Source: Pseudomonas putida (GTDB lineage: Bacteria; Pseudomonadota; Gammaproteobacteria; Pseudomonadales; Pseudomonadaceae). From it: DNA of 64,000 nucleotides. A model generated the notes under the pieces. That model had not been told where the DNA came from. It saw only the letters and a list, made by a program, of their open reading frames with translations, and did no database searches. Positions 37,022 through 46,734 of the stretch are shown piece by piece. A program made the translations under genes and the position numbers. Position 1 is the first letter of the stretch, and each line of letters starts with the position of its first letter. Location of the stretch: the NCBI RefSeq assembly GCF_022627325.1, contig NZ_JAETZZ010000001.1, positions 310,001 through 374,000 on the forward strand. The letters are read 5' to 3'.

Positions 37022-38185
37022 GTGAGACGCAAAATCCTGCTGCTGCTGGAAATGGGCTTGATCCTGGCCGGCCTGGCATTGGGCTGGGCTGCCTGGAAGG
37101 TCAACTCGGTGCTGGAGCAGCCCCTGCGCGTGACGCAGGAGCAACTGCTCGACGTGCCCAGTGGCACCAACCCCAATCGCATGTTCTACCGCATGGAAGG
37201 CGAGGGGTTGCTCGATGACGCCTTCTGGTTGCGCCTGTACTGGCGCTTCAACATGGCCGGCACGCCCCTGAAAACCGGCGAGTACCGCATCACGCCGGGC
37301 ATGACCGTCGAAGAGTTGTTCGATGCCTGGCGCCGTGCCGATGTGGTGCAGTACAACCTGACGCTGGTGGAGGGTTGGACGTTCCGCCAGGTGCGCTCGG
37401 CGATCGCCAGGCATGAGAAGATCAAGCACACCCTGGAAGGGCTTTCCGACGCCGAGGTCATGGACAAGCTTGGCCATACCGGCGTGTTCCCGGAAGGCCG
37501 GTTCTTCCCTGATACCTACCGTTTCGTGCGGGGCATGAGTGACGTCGAGCTGTTGCAACAGGCCTACATGCGGCTGGATGAAGTGCTGGCCCAAGAGTGG
37601 GCCGAACGCGCCACCGACCTGCCTTATCGTGACCCGTACCAGGCGTTGATCATGGCTTCGTTGGTGGAGAAGGAAACCGGCATCCCCCAGGAGCGCGGGC
37701 AGATCGCCGGGGTGTTCGTTCGTCGCCTGCGGCTGGGCATGATGCTGCAGACAGACCCTACAGTCATTTACGGCATGGGCGAACGCTACAACGGCAGAAT
37801 CACCCGCGCCGACTTGCGTGAGCCCACGCCTTACAACACCTACACCATCGCTGGGCTGCCGCCCACGCCGATCGCCATGGTCGGGCGGGAGGCGATTCAC
37901 GCGGCGCTGCATCCAGCTGATGGCACCAGCCTGTACTTCGTCGCCCGGGGTGACGGCAGCCATGTGTTCTCCGACGATCTGAACGATCACAACTCGGCCG
38001 TGCGCGAGTATCAGCTCAAGCGGCGCGCGGATTACCGGTCAAGCCCTGCGCCCCAGGCTCAGCCGGAGGCGCAGGGTGTACCTGCGCAAGCATCGCCAGA
38101 GTCGGACGAGCCCTCTGCACAGGACCCGGCACCGGCCAGCGACCCTGCTCCGGCCGACGCCCCTGCAGCTGACGAACAACATTAA
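37022..38185 (+). CDS. mltG: Endolytic murein transglycosylase MltG (YceG-like)
   Basis: MltG cleaves nascent glycan strands and ends chain growth. The GTG at 37022 gives VRRKILLLLEMGLILAGLALGWAAW, one N-terminal membrane helix; the upstream ATG at 36992 lies within pabC. A LysM-like segment and the YceG domain follow, with the catalytic Glu in ASLVEKETGIPQERGQIAGVF and TPYNTYTIAGLPPTPI. The C-terminus (~45 residues) is a Pro/Ala/Glu-rich tail longer than in E. coli. The ribosome site is weak, which suggests coupling to pabC. Confidence 0.93.
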   Translation: MRRKILLLLEMGLILAGLALGWAAWKVNSVLEQPLRVTQEQLLDVPSGTNPNRMFYRMEGEGLLDDAFWLRLYWRFNMAGTPLKTGEYRITPGMTVEELFDAWRRADVVQYNLTLVEGWTFRQVRSAIARHEKIKHTLEGLSDAEVMDKLGHTGVFPEGRFFPDTYRFVRGMSDVELLQQAYMRLDEVLAQEWAERATDLPYRDPYQALIMASLVEKETGIPQERGQIAGVFVRRLRLGMMLQTDPTVIYGMGERYNGRITRADLREPTPYNTYTIAGLPPTPIAMVGREAIHAALHPADGTSLYFVARGDGSHVFSDDLNDHNSAVREYQLKRRADYRSSPAPQAQPEAQGVPAQASPESDEPSAQDPAPASDPAPADAPAADEQH

Positions 38186-39806
<1,621 letters not shown>

Positions 39807-39836
39807 TTCTTCAATTTTTCATGTGTGACGTCTCCC

Positions 39837-40619
39837 ATGCTCGTAGATTCTCATTGTCACCTCGACCGTCTTGACCTCAGTGCCCATCAGGGCTCTCTCG
39901 ATGCCGCCCTGCAGGCGGCCCGCGAGCGCGGGGTCGGGCACTTTCTGTGTATCGGTGTCAGTGCCGAAAATGCCGGTGCAGTGAAGGCGCTGGCCGAGCA
40001 GTACGCCGATGTCGACTGCTCGGTGGGCGTGCACCCGCTTGACCTGGCCCCCGGCGAGACCCCGGCGCTGGAATGGCTCTTGCGCGAACTGGCGCACCCG
40101 CATGTCGTCGCGATTGGCGAAACCGGGCTGGACTACCACTACGAGCCGGAGGCGGCCGAGCTGCAACAGGCGTCGTTCCGCTTGCACCTGGAGGCATCGC
40201 GCCAGACCGGCAAGCCGGTGATCGTGCACACGCGAGCAGCCAAAGCCGACACCTTGGCGCTGCTGCGTGAGGCCAGCCTGCCACAAGCCGGCGTGCTGCA
40301 TTGCTTCACCGAGGACTGGGAGATGGCCAGGGCGGCCCTGGACCTGGGTTACTACATTTCGCTGTCCGGCATTGTCACCTTCCGCAATGCCGATGCCTTG
40401 CGCGAGGTGGCGCGACAGGTGCCGGTCGATCGATTGCTGGTGGAGACCGATTCGCCGTACCTGGCTCCGATTCCTTACCGTGGCAAGCCGAACCTGCCGC
40501 AGTACGTGCGAGAGGTGGCCGAGTACGTGGCGTCCTTGCGTGGCGTCAGCTACGAGCAGTTGGCCGGGCAGACCACCGACAACTTCAAGCGCCTGTTCCC
40601 CTTGGCCCGGGTGGCCTGA
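39837..40619 (+). CDS. tatD: TatD family metal-dependent hydrolase
   Basis: The ATG at 39837 (MLVDSHCHLDRLD) matches the family start; a GTG at 39825 would add MTSP. Neither has a clear ribosome site. The 260-aa protein has the metal motif DSHCHLD, IGETGLDYHY, VHTRAA, VLHCFTEDW and ETDSPYLAP. TatD-family enzymes are 3'-5' nucleases/DNases; the cellular role of this paralogue (YcfH type by its holB neighbourhood) is uncertain. Confidence 0.92.
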   Translation: MLVDSHCHLDRLDLSAHQGSLDAALQAARERGVGHFLCIGVSAENAGAVKALAEQYADVDCSVGVHPLDLAPGETPALEWLLRELAHPHVVAIGETGLDYHYEPEAAELQQASFRLHLEASRQTGKPVIVHTRAAKADTLALLREASLPQAGVLHCFTEDWEMARAALDLGYYISLSGIVTFRNADALREVARQVPVDRLLVETDSPYLAPIPYRGKPNLPQYVREVAEYVASLRGVSYEQLAGQTTDNFKRLFPLARVA

Positions 40620-40670
40620 CCAGGGCGCTCACGATGAGCGGCGCAGCGGGCTCACCGTCGCCATCCAGGC

Positions 40671-40790
40671 AAAAAAAACCCGGGTTCTGGGGGAGGAATC
40701 CGGGTTAAGACCATTAGGAGTAAAACAAAGGTACGCGGTCCGTGAGTACCTTTATCGGCGCGCCACTGGGGGGGATGCGCCGCGCCAACA
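40671..40790 (-). ncRNA. rgsA: Putative small RNA RgsA (P16 family)
   Basis: Read on the minus strand, about 120 nt carry three successive hairpins. A 5' GC stem is GGCGCG...CGCGCC, the second is AAAGGTAC...GTACCTTT, and a rho-independent terminator is AACCCGG...CCGGGTT followed by eight T. A CAATACT-type -10 box (about 40795-40802) suits an RpoS-class promoter and gives a start near 40789. RgsA (PA2958.1) in P. aeruginosa lies between a hypothetical gene next to tatD and the TetR gene PA2957. The same neighbours, tatD and that TetR, are here. RgsA is RpoS-dependent and linked to oxidative-stress resistance. Identity is by structure, length and context, not by alignment. Confidence 0.75.
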
Positions 40791-40880
40791 CTTCTAGTAT
40801 TGGTCAGGTTTGGCGCAGTGCCAGTGGCAATTGTTCGTTTTTTAAACAGATTTGGAATACGCCAGAGCTCGCTTCCTTCC

Positions 40881-42014
40881 TCAGCGCATGGCCAGGCGCC
40901 GAACTTGCTGCACAGCTTCGTCGATAAGCTGCTCACTGGTATAGAAGTGCGGGGAAAAGCGCACACCTGGGCCGCGCAGGGCACAGATCGTCCGCTCTGC
41001 CATCAGGCTGCGATGAATGTCCGCGCTGTTCTGGCCGCAAATACTGAATGTGACAATCCCACCCCGGCGCTGCGGGGTGTCCGGGCTGTGCAGTTGGACC
41101 CCGGCGATACCCGCCAGCCCTTGGTGCAACTGCTCGACGCGGCGCTGCAATTGCCGGGCAACTTCGTCCATGCCGACGTCCTCGAGCAGCGACAGGCTGG
41201 CCTCCAGTGCGCAAGCGCCCAGCATGTTCGGGCTACCGCATTCGAACCGTCGGGCGCTGCGGGCCGGCTGCCACTGACGGCGTTCGAAGTCCCCCAGGTT
41301 ATCCAGCATGTGCCAGCCATAGGCGTTGAGCCTTAGCTGCGGGCGCAACGCGGCCCTGCAGTAAAATACCCCCAGTCCTTCCGGGCCCAGCATCCACTTG
41401 TGGCCGTCAGCCATGGCGAAATCACAGTCATAGCGCTGCACGTCGAAAGGCACGGCGCCAATCTGCTGAATGGCATCGACGCAGAACAGCACATTGCGTG
41501 CCCGGCACCCCTGGCCCAGGCGCGCCAGGTCCAGGCGCAGGCCGCTGCCGAACTGCACGGCGCTGACCGCCAGCAGGCGTGTGCGCCCGGTGCAGGCGGC
41601 AAGTAGCGAGGCCTCAGGATCGGCTCCGGCGAGGCTCGCCTGCACCACCTCGACGCCGCGATCCGTCAGCGCTTCCCAGACCACCCGGTTGGAAGGGAAC
41701 TCCTCGTCGCTGATCACCACCTGGTCGCCAGGCTGCCAGTGCAGGCCGAACGCCACCAGCGACAGCGCTTCGGATGTGTTCTTGACCAACGCGATATCGC
41801 CGCGTGAGGGCGCGTTGAGCAGGCGCGCCAGCCGTTCACGCAGGCGGCGCTCGGTGGCCAGCCATGCCGGGTAGTCACTGGCGCCCCGTTTCACGTTTTC
41901 CTGCGCAAAGCGCGCCACGGCCTCGCTGGCCCTGCGTGGCCAGGGGGCGATGGCCGCGTGGTTCAGGTAGCGCAGCCCCGGCGCCTGGTCGAACTCATCG
42001 TGAAACATAGACAT
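40881..42014 (-). CDS. Class V PLP-dependent aminotransferase family protein
   Basis: The 377-aa protein has the fold-type I layout of cysteine desulfurases and isopenicillin epimerase-like enzymes. It starts YLNHAAIAPWPR, has LVKNTSEALSLVAFGL, FCVDAIQQIGA and PLP-binding Lys in MADGHKWMLGPEG, and FECGSPNMLGACAL in the C-terminal half. No desulfurase catalytic-loop Cys is evident, so the substrate is unknown. It is divergent from the TetR gene (71 bp between starts), so TetR may control it. RgsA lies downstream on the same strand. The start has no strong ribosome site; an ATG two codons in is equally possible. Confidence 0.88.
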   Translation of the reverse strand: MSMFHDEFDQAPGLRYLNHAAIAPWPRRASEAVARFAQENVKRGASDYPAWLATERRLRERLARLLNAPSRGDIALVKNTSEALSLVAFGLHWQPGDQVVISDEEFPSNRVVWEALTDRGVEVVQASLAGADPEASLLAACTGRTRLLAVSAVQFGSGLRLDLARLGQGCRARNVLFCVDAIQQIGAVPFDVQRYDCDFAMADGHKWMLGPEGLGVFYCRAALRPQLRLNAYGWHMLDNLGDFERRQWQPARSARRFECGSPNMLGACALEASLSLLEDVGMDEVARQLQRRVEQLHQGLAGIAGVQLHSPDTPQRRGGIVTFSICGQNSADIHRSLMAERTICALRGPGVRFSPHFYTSEQLIDEAVQQVRRLAMR

Positions 42015-42085
42015 GGTTGGATGATCCGTGCAATTTGCTGCAAGTTAGGCATAATAAACCGCTTCAATGTCATCCAGTCCTTCCC

Positions 42086-42721
42086 ATGCAGAAAGAACCT
42101 CGTAAGGTCCGTGAGTTTCGCCGTCGCGAACAGGAAATCCTCGATACTGCGCTCAAGCTGTTTCTCGAACAGGGTGAAGACAGTGTCACCGTCGAGATGA
42201 TCGCTGACGCCGTCGGTATCGGCAAAGGTACGATCTACAAGCACTTCAAGTCCAAGGCGGAGATCTACCTGCGCCTGATGCTCGATTACGAGCGCGATCT
42301 GAATGCGCTGTTGCATTCGGCCGATGTCGACCGCGACAAGGAGGCGCTGTCGCGCGCCTATTTCGAGTTCCGCATGCGCGACCCGCAGCGTTACCGGTTG
42401 TTCGATCGCCTGGAAGAAAAGGTGGTCAAGGGCAACCAGGTGCCGGAGATGGTCGAGGAGCTGCACAGCATACGTGCCTCCAACTTCGATCGGCTGACCC
42501 AGCTGATCAAGGGCCGCATCAGCGAAGGCAAGCTCGAAGACGTGCCGCCATACTTCCATTACTGCGCCGCCTGGGCCTTGGTGCACGGTGCCGTGGCGCT
42601 GTACCACTCGCCATTCTGGAGCAACGTGCTCGAGGATCAGGAAGGTTTCTTCCAGTTCCTCATGGATATCGGCGTGCGCATGGGCAACAAGCGCAAACGT
42701 GATCCGGAACCGGCGAGCTGA
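42086..42721 (+). CDS. TetR family transcriptional regulator
   Basis: The 211-aa protein starts MQKEPRKVREFRRREQEIL at 42086; the longer frame to 42017 is unsupported. The N-terminal helix-turn-helix (SVTVEMIADAVGIGKGTIYKHFKSKAEIY, ~35-65) is textbook TetR. The C-terminal ligand domain is helical. It resembles the regulator next to rgsA in P. aeruginosa (PA2957) as I recall it. It is divergent from the aminotransferase gene. Target and ligand are unknown. Confidence 0.9.
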   Translation: MQKEPRKVREFRRREQEILDTALKLFLEQGEDSVTVEMIADAVGIGKGTIYKHFKSKAEIYLRLMLDYERDLNALLHSADVDRDKEALSRAYFEFRMRDPQRYRLFDRLEEKVVKGNQVPEMVEELHSIRASNFDRLTQLIKGRISEGKLEDVPPYFHYCAAWALVHGAVALYHSPFWSNVLEDQEGFFQFLMDIGVRMGNKRKRDPEPAS

Positions 42722-42755
42722 AGCGCTGCATCCCGCTCGACTGACCCCGGAGTGG

Positions 42756-42807
42756 AACGGGGGCTTGCAAAAACCTGAATTTTGAGTCAGGTTTTGCCGG
42801 CCCCGTT
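42756..42807. repeat. Two-tier inverted repeat between TetR and moaA
   Basis: An outer stem AACGGGG / CCCCGTT encloses an inner stem GCAAAAACCTG / CAGGTTTTGC (one bulged A) with loop AATTTTGAGT. It ends about 20 bases before the moaA start. It could terminate the TetR transcript, or be a leader structure of moaA. It does not look like the Moco riboswitch of enterobacteria. Confidence 0.5.
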
Positions 42808-42828
42808 TCATCCATGCCGGAGTCATTC

Positions 42829-43797
42829 ATGATTGTCGATCGTCAAGGCAGGCGTTTTCGCAACCTGCGCGTCAGCCTGACGGCTGCCTGCAACTATGCC
42901 TGCAGCTACTGCGTGCCCAACGGCAAACGCCTGGTTGCGGCGCAGGATGAGCTGTCCGCCGAAGCGCTGGCCCGCGGGGTGGCCTATCTGATCGAAGCCG
43001 CCGGTATCGAGCGCTTGCGTATCACCGGGGGTGAGCCACTGGTCAGCCCCAGGCTGGATGCTTTTTTGGCGGCAGTGGCCAAGCTGAAACTCCAGGACAT
43101 CACCCTGACGACCAATGGTCAGTTGCTCGGGCGTAAATTGCCGCAGTTGCAGGCGGCCGGCATCCGTCGCCTGAATGTGTCCCTCGACACGCTGGACCCC
43201 CAGGCATTTCGACGCATCGCCCGCGGTGGCGACCTGCCCAGCGTGCTTGCAGGCATGCAGCAGGCCAGCGCCAGGGGGATGCAGATCAAGGTGAACATGG
43301 TGCCCATGCGTGGGCAGAACCTGGACCAGGTTGTGCCCATGCTCGACTACTGCCTGGCCCGAGGCTTCGAGCTGCGTTTCATCGAACTGATGCGCATGGG
43401 CCATCTGGCCCGTGATCACAACGCATTCCTGCAGCAGTTCGTTGGCCTCGACCAGCTGCTGGACCTGATTGGCCAGGCACATGCTTTCGAGAGGGCCGAT
43501 GCGCCGCTGGATGCCACTGCGCTGCGGTACCAGATACCAGGCAAAGGCCATTTCGGCGTGATTGCCAACGAGAGCGTACCGTTTTGCCGAAGCTGTTCGC
43601 GCCTGCGCCTGTCATCGACCGGCTGGCTGCATGGGTGCCTGTCGTCGAGCAACCGTCACTTTGTCGGCGATCTGCTGGAGCAGCCTCGTCATCTGGCGCT
43701 GCCAGCCCTGCAGCGGTTACTGGTCAAAGCGTTGGCTGACAAACAGGCGCTGGCGTTTTCGGGGGACGTGATGGTGATGAAGGTGATCGGCGGCTGA
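42829..43797 (+). CDS. moaA: GTP 3',8-cyclase MoaA
   Basis: This radical-SAM enzyme carries out the first step of molybdenum-cofactor synthesis. The ATG at 42829 has CGGAG at good spacing; an ATG at 42814 lacks one. The 322-aa protein has the CxxxCxxC cluster site TAACNYACSYC, GGEP (ITGGEPLVS), the second cluster FCRSCSRLR...GC and the C-terminal Gly-Gly (KVIGG) that MoaA requires. Other Moco genes (moaB, moaC, moaD, moaE) are absent here, so this copy stands alone. Confidence 0.92.
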   Translation: MIVDRQGRRFRNLRVSLTAACNYACSYCVPNGKRLVAAQDELSAEALARGVAYLIEAAGIERLRITGGEPLVSPRLDAFLAAVAKLKLQDITLTTNGQLLGRKLPQLQAAGIRRLNVSLDTLDPQAFRRIARGGDLPSVLAGMQQASARGMQIKVNMVPMRGQNLDQVVPMLDYCLARGFELRFIELMRMGHLARDHNAFLQQFVGLDQLLDLIGQAHAFERADAPLDATALRYQIPGKGHFGVIANESVPFCRSCSRLRLSSTGWLHGCLSSSNRHFVGDLLEQPRHLALPALQRLLVKALADKQALAFSGDVMVMKVIGG

Positions 43798-43862
43798 TCT
43801 GGCGCAAAAGCTGCATCCGCCGGCTATTCGCCGGTTTTTCGTCGCCGGTCACTGGAGGAAAG

Positions 43863-44468
43863 ATGCGTAGCCTGGTCTTGCTGCTGGCGCTTATGGCGCT
43901 GGGCGGCTGCATGAATGTCAGCGATATGGGCGAGGGCGTCCGTTACCACATGAGCGATGCCGGCCTGCTGGATCACAGCGATACACGCCGCATGCTGTCG
44001 ATTCGCCTGCAGCCCGATTCGTTCATCTTCATCGGCCAGGGCGCCTTCGTGCCGCCAAGCAAGGGGCCAGTACCCAAGCAGAACGTGGTCGCCGAGGAGG
44101 CCTTCAAGAGCTTCGTCGAGTATTTCCCGCTGGTGCGGCGGGCCCAGGGCCCGCTGGGGCTCGAAGAGGCCATCGCCGAGGCCCGCTCGGTCGGCGCCGA
44201 CTATGTGCTGTACACCCGTTTTGCCCGCACCGACGACCGTATCGGCAACGGTGATGAGTGGTATGACGAGCAGGCTGTCGACCGCTTGGGCTGGGACACC
44301 GGTGTGGTACAGATGATGCTGATCGAAACCAATACCCGCTACCTCATAGACACTGCGCGTATCAAAAGCCGTGGCGGTTTGTTGACGTTCCACGACAATA
44401 CGCCGCAGGATTTGCTTGCAGCGCCGATGCGCGAGTACGCTCGTAGCCTTCTGGGTATGAGTGAGTGA
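43863..44468 (+). CDS. DUF4823 lipoprotein
   Basis: The 201-aa protein has a short signal peptide ending in the lipobox LMALGGC, so it is a lipoprotein (mature Cys17). The sequence after it has no Asp at +2 (CMN), which favours outer-membrane sorting. The core ([29 protein letters not shown]) fits the DUF4823 family seen in pseudomonads. GGAGGAAAG precedes the ATG. It lies just before a DUF1285 gene, 10 bp apart, in a likely two-gene operon. Function is unknown. Confidence 0.88.
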   Translation: MRSLVLLLALMALGGCMNVSDMGEGVRYHMSDAGLLDHSDTRRMLSIRLQPDSFIFIGQGAFVPPSKGPVPKQNVVAEEAFKSFVEYFPLVRRAQGPLGLEEAIAEARSVGADYVLYTRFARTDDRIGNGDEWYDEQAVDRLGWDTGVVQMMLIETNTRYLIDTARIKSRGGLLTFHDNTPQDLLAAPMREYARSLLGMSE

Positions 44469-44478
44469 GGGCAGGGTG

Positions 44479-45039
44479 ATGACAGATTCCGGCAAGGCCA
44501 ACGATCTTCTGGCGCAGTTACCCAAACACAAGGGGCTGCCGCCGGTGCATCTGTGGAATCCGGACTTCTGTGGCGATATCGATATGCGGATCGCGCGTGA
44601 CGGTACCTGGTACTACCTGGGTACGCCTATCGGGCGCAAGCCCATGGTGCGCTTGTTCTCCACCATCATGCGTCGGGATGGCGACGACTACTTCCTGGTC
44701 ACCCCGGTGGAGAAAGTGGGTATTCGGGTCGACGATGCGCCGTTCGTTGCCGTGACGCTGGATGTACGGGGTGCGGGTGAGCAGCAGGTGCTGAGTTTTA
44801 CCAGCAACGTCGAGGACCAGGTTGAGGCCGGGCCGGGCAATCCGCTGCGGGTGGAGGTCGACCCTGTCACTCAGGAGCCTTCGCCTTATGTGCTGATGCG
44901 CAGCAACCTGGAGGCATTGATCCATCGCAATGTGTTCTACCAGCTGGTCGAGCTGGCGGTGCCTGGTGAGATCGATGGCGAGCCATGGCTGGGCGTCTGG
45001 AGCCATGGGCAGTTTTACCCGATCGGGCGCGACTGCTGA
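44479..45039 (+). CDS. DUF1285 family protein
   Basis: The 186-aa soluble protein shows the DUF1285 hallmark [35 protein letters not shown]. The second half is a mixed beta domain ([20 protein letters not shown]). The ATG at 44479 (GGCAGGG upstream) is preferred over the in-frame ATG at 44461 inside the lipoprotein gene. Structures of the family show two small alpha/beta domains; no activity is known. A strong terminator follows. Confidence 0.88.
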   Translation: MTDSGKANDLLAQLPKHKGLPPVHLWNPDFCGDIDMRIARDGTWYYLGTPIGRKPMVRLFSTIMRRDGDDYFLVTPVEKVGIRVDDAPFVAVTLDVRGAGEQQVLSFTSNVEDQVEAGPGNPLRVEVDPVTQEPSPYVLMRSNLEALIHRNVFYQLVELAVPGEIDGEPWLGVWSHGQFYPIGRDC

Positions 45040-45058
45040 ATACTTTTGCGTAGCCATG

Positions 45059-45094
45059 AAAAAACCTCCAGTGCTTGCGCATCTGGAGGTTTTT
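45059..45094. terminator. Rho-independent terminator after DUF1285 gene
   Basis: AAAAACCTCCAG / CTGGAGGTTTTT is a perfect inverted repeat with an 11-base loop and T-runs usable in both directions. It can also stop tRNA-Asn transcripts on the minus strand. Confidence 0.88.
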
Positions 45095-45100
45095 GGTATT

Positions 45101-45176
45101 TGGCTCCGCGACCTGGACTCGAACCAGGGACCCAATGATTAACAGTCATTTGCTCTACCGACTGAGCTATCGCGGA
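45101..45176 (-). tRNA. tRNA-Asn (GTT)
   Basis: 76 nt including encoded CCA on the minus strand. Acceptor stem TCCGCGA/TCGCGGA, D-arm AGCTCAGTCGGTAGAGC, anticodon loop CTGTTAA with GTT, T-loop GGTTCGAGTCC. It lies alone between a terminator and the aminotransferase gene. Confidence 0.97.
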
Positions 45177-45250
45177 ATCTGCGCATATCTTACTGATTGC
45201 CAGGGGCAAGTCAACCCGCCCCCAGCAAATCAGGCAGCCAAATCAAACAG

Positions 45251-46447
45251 TTACAGTACTTCCACGATGGCCTTGGTCACCACGTGGATATTGCTCTGGT
45301 TGAGTGCGGCCACAGCGATACGGCCGGTGTCCAGTGCATAGATGCCGAACTCGTTCTTCAGGCGTGCCACTTGCGCTACGGTCAGGCCCGAGTAGGAGAA
45401 CATGCCCGCTTGACGGCCGACGAAGCTGAAGTCGCGCTTGGCGCCGTATTGGGCCAGCAGTTCGACCATCTGCTTGCGCATGCCGTGGATGCGCTGGCGC
45501 ATTTCACCCAGTTCGGCTTCCCACATCTGACGCAGTTCGGCACTGTTGAGCACGGTGGCGACGATGGTTGCGCCGTGGGTCGGCGGGTTGGAGTAGGTGG
45601 TACGGATCACGCGCTTGACTTGCGACAGTACGCGGGTGCTCTCGTCTTTGTTGCCGGTAACGATCGACAGTGCGCCAACGCGCTCGCCGTACAGCGAGAA
45701 CGACTTGGAGAACGAGCTGGAAACGAAGAAGTCCAGGCCCGACTCGGCGAACAGGCGCACGGCGAAGGCGTCTTCGCCGATGCCCTCGCCAAAGCCCTGG
45801 TAGGCCATGTCCAGGAACGGCACGTGGCCCTTGGCCTTGACCACTTCCAGCACGTTTTTCCAGTCGTCCAGGCTCAGGTCGACGCCTGTCGGGTTGTGGC
45901 AGCAGGCGTGCAGGACAATGATCGAGCCGGACGGCAGGCTGTTCAGGTCTTCGAGCATGCCGGCGCGGTTGACGTCGTTGCTCGGGGCGTCGTAGTAGCG
46001 GTAGTTCTGTACCGGGAAGCCGGCGGTTTCAAACAGGGCGCGGTGGTTTTCCCAGCTCGGGTCGCTGATGGCGACCACGGCATTGGGCGACAGGCGCTTG
46101 AGGAAGTCGGCGCCGATCTTCAGTGCACCGGTACCGCCAACGGCCTGTACGGTCACCACGCGGCCGGCGGCCAGCAATGGCGACTCGGCGCCGAAAATCA
46201 GCTTCTGCACGGCCTGGTCGTAGGTGGCGATGCCGTCGATCGGCAGGTAGCCGCGCGAAGCATGCTGGGCAGCACGCTGGGTTTCGGCTTCGATCACGGC
46301 GCGCAGCAGCGGAATGCGGCCTTCCTCATTGCAATACACGCCCACACCCAGGTTGACCTTGTCGGTACGGGGGTCGGCGTTGAATGCTTCGTTGAGGCCC
46401 AGAATGGGGTCGCGGGGTGCCAGCTCGACAGCGGAAAACAGGCTCAT
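45251..46447 (-). CDS. tyrB: Aromatic/aspartate aminotransferase
   Basis: The ATG at 46447 (MSLFSAVELAPRDPILGL) follows AAGGT; a longer frame to 46519 is not used. The 398-aa class I aminotransferase has HACCHNPTGVD, LDMAYQGFG, PLP-Lys in SSSFSKSFSLYGERVG and the substrate Arg near RQAGMFSYSGL. This is the TyrB/AspC/PhhC subgroup, which transfers amino groups between aromatic amino acids or aspartate and 2-oxoglutarate. Genes of this group lie beside uvrB in pseudomonads; tyrB is chosen over aspC by context only. Confidence 0.85.
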   Translation of the reverse strand: MSLFSAVELAPRDPILGLNEAFNADPRTDKVNLGVGVYCNEEGRIPLLRAVIEAETQRAAQHASRGYLPIDGIATYDQAVQKLIFGAESPLLAAGRVVTVQAVGGTGALKIGADFLKRLSPNAVVAISDPSWENHRALFETAGFPVQNYRYYDAPSNDVNRAGMLEDLNSLPSGSIIVLHACCHNPTGVDLSLDDWKNVLEVVKAKGHVPFLDMAYQGFGEGIGEDAFAVRLFAESGLDFFVSSSFSKSFSLYGERVGALSIVTGNKDESTRVLSQVKRVIRTTYSNPPTHGATIVATVLNSAELRQMWEAELGEMRQRIHGMRKQMVELLAQYGAKRDFSFVGRQAGMFSYSGLTVAQVARLKNEFGIYALDTGRIAVAALNQSNIHVVTKAIVEVL

Positions 46448-46691
46448 TGTTACCTTGGCTCTGAATGGAGAGTGATAGGGCGTACACGCTCCAGCCGAAT
46501 GCACTGAAGCGGTGCACAAACGGGGAGTCAGTATAGTGATACCGACCGGTCACTGCGACAGTGCGGCGCAGCTTTTACGGGTATTTGCGCAAATTTTTTT
46601 CAACCATTGGTCGATTTGCCGGGTCCACCGCAGGGAGCGATCACTGAGCCGCCTTGAATGCGACCCCTGGCGGGCGCATTTGGGTATAGAC

Positions 46692-46711
46692 TACTGGCTA
46701 AATTTACAGTT
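46692..46711 (+). promoter_or_regulatory. LexA (SOS) box upstream of uvrB
   Basis: TACTGGCTAAATTTACAGTT contains CTG-N10-CAG with an AT-rich centre (46694-46709), matching the LexA consensus. It lies 26 bp before the uvrB ATG, overlapping or just behind the promoter (TATAGA at 46685 as a -10 candidate). Confidence 0.8.
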
Positions 46712-46734
46712 ACTGCGTTACCGCGAGGTCCGAC

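Noticed and set aside
39821..39829. ATGTGTGA as a short peptide before tatD
   Set aside because: The frame stops after two codons; it is not a gene.
46660..46700. TATAGA with an upstream TTGAAT as a uvrB promoter pair
   Set aside because: The spacing is about 25 bp, far from 17, so only the -10 is mentioned as a candidate.
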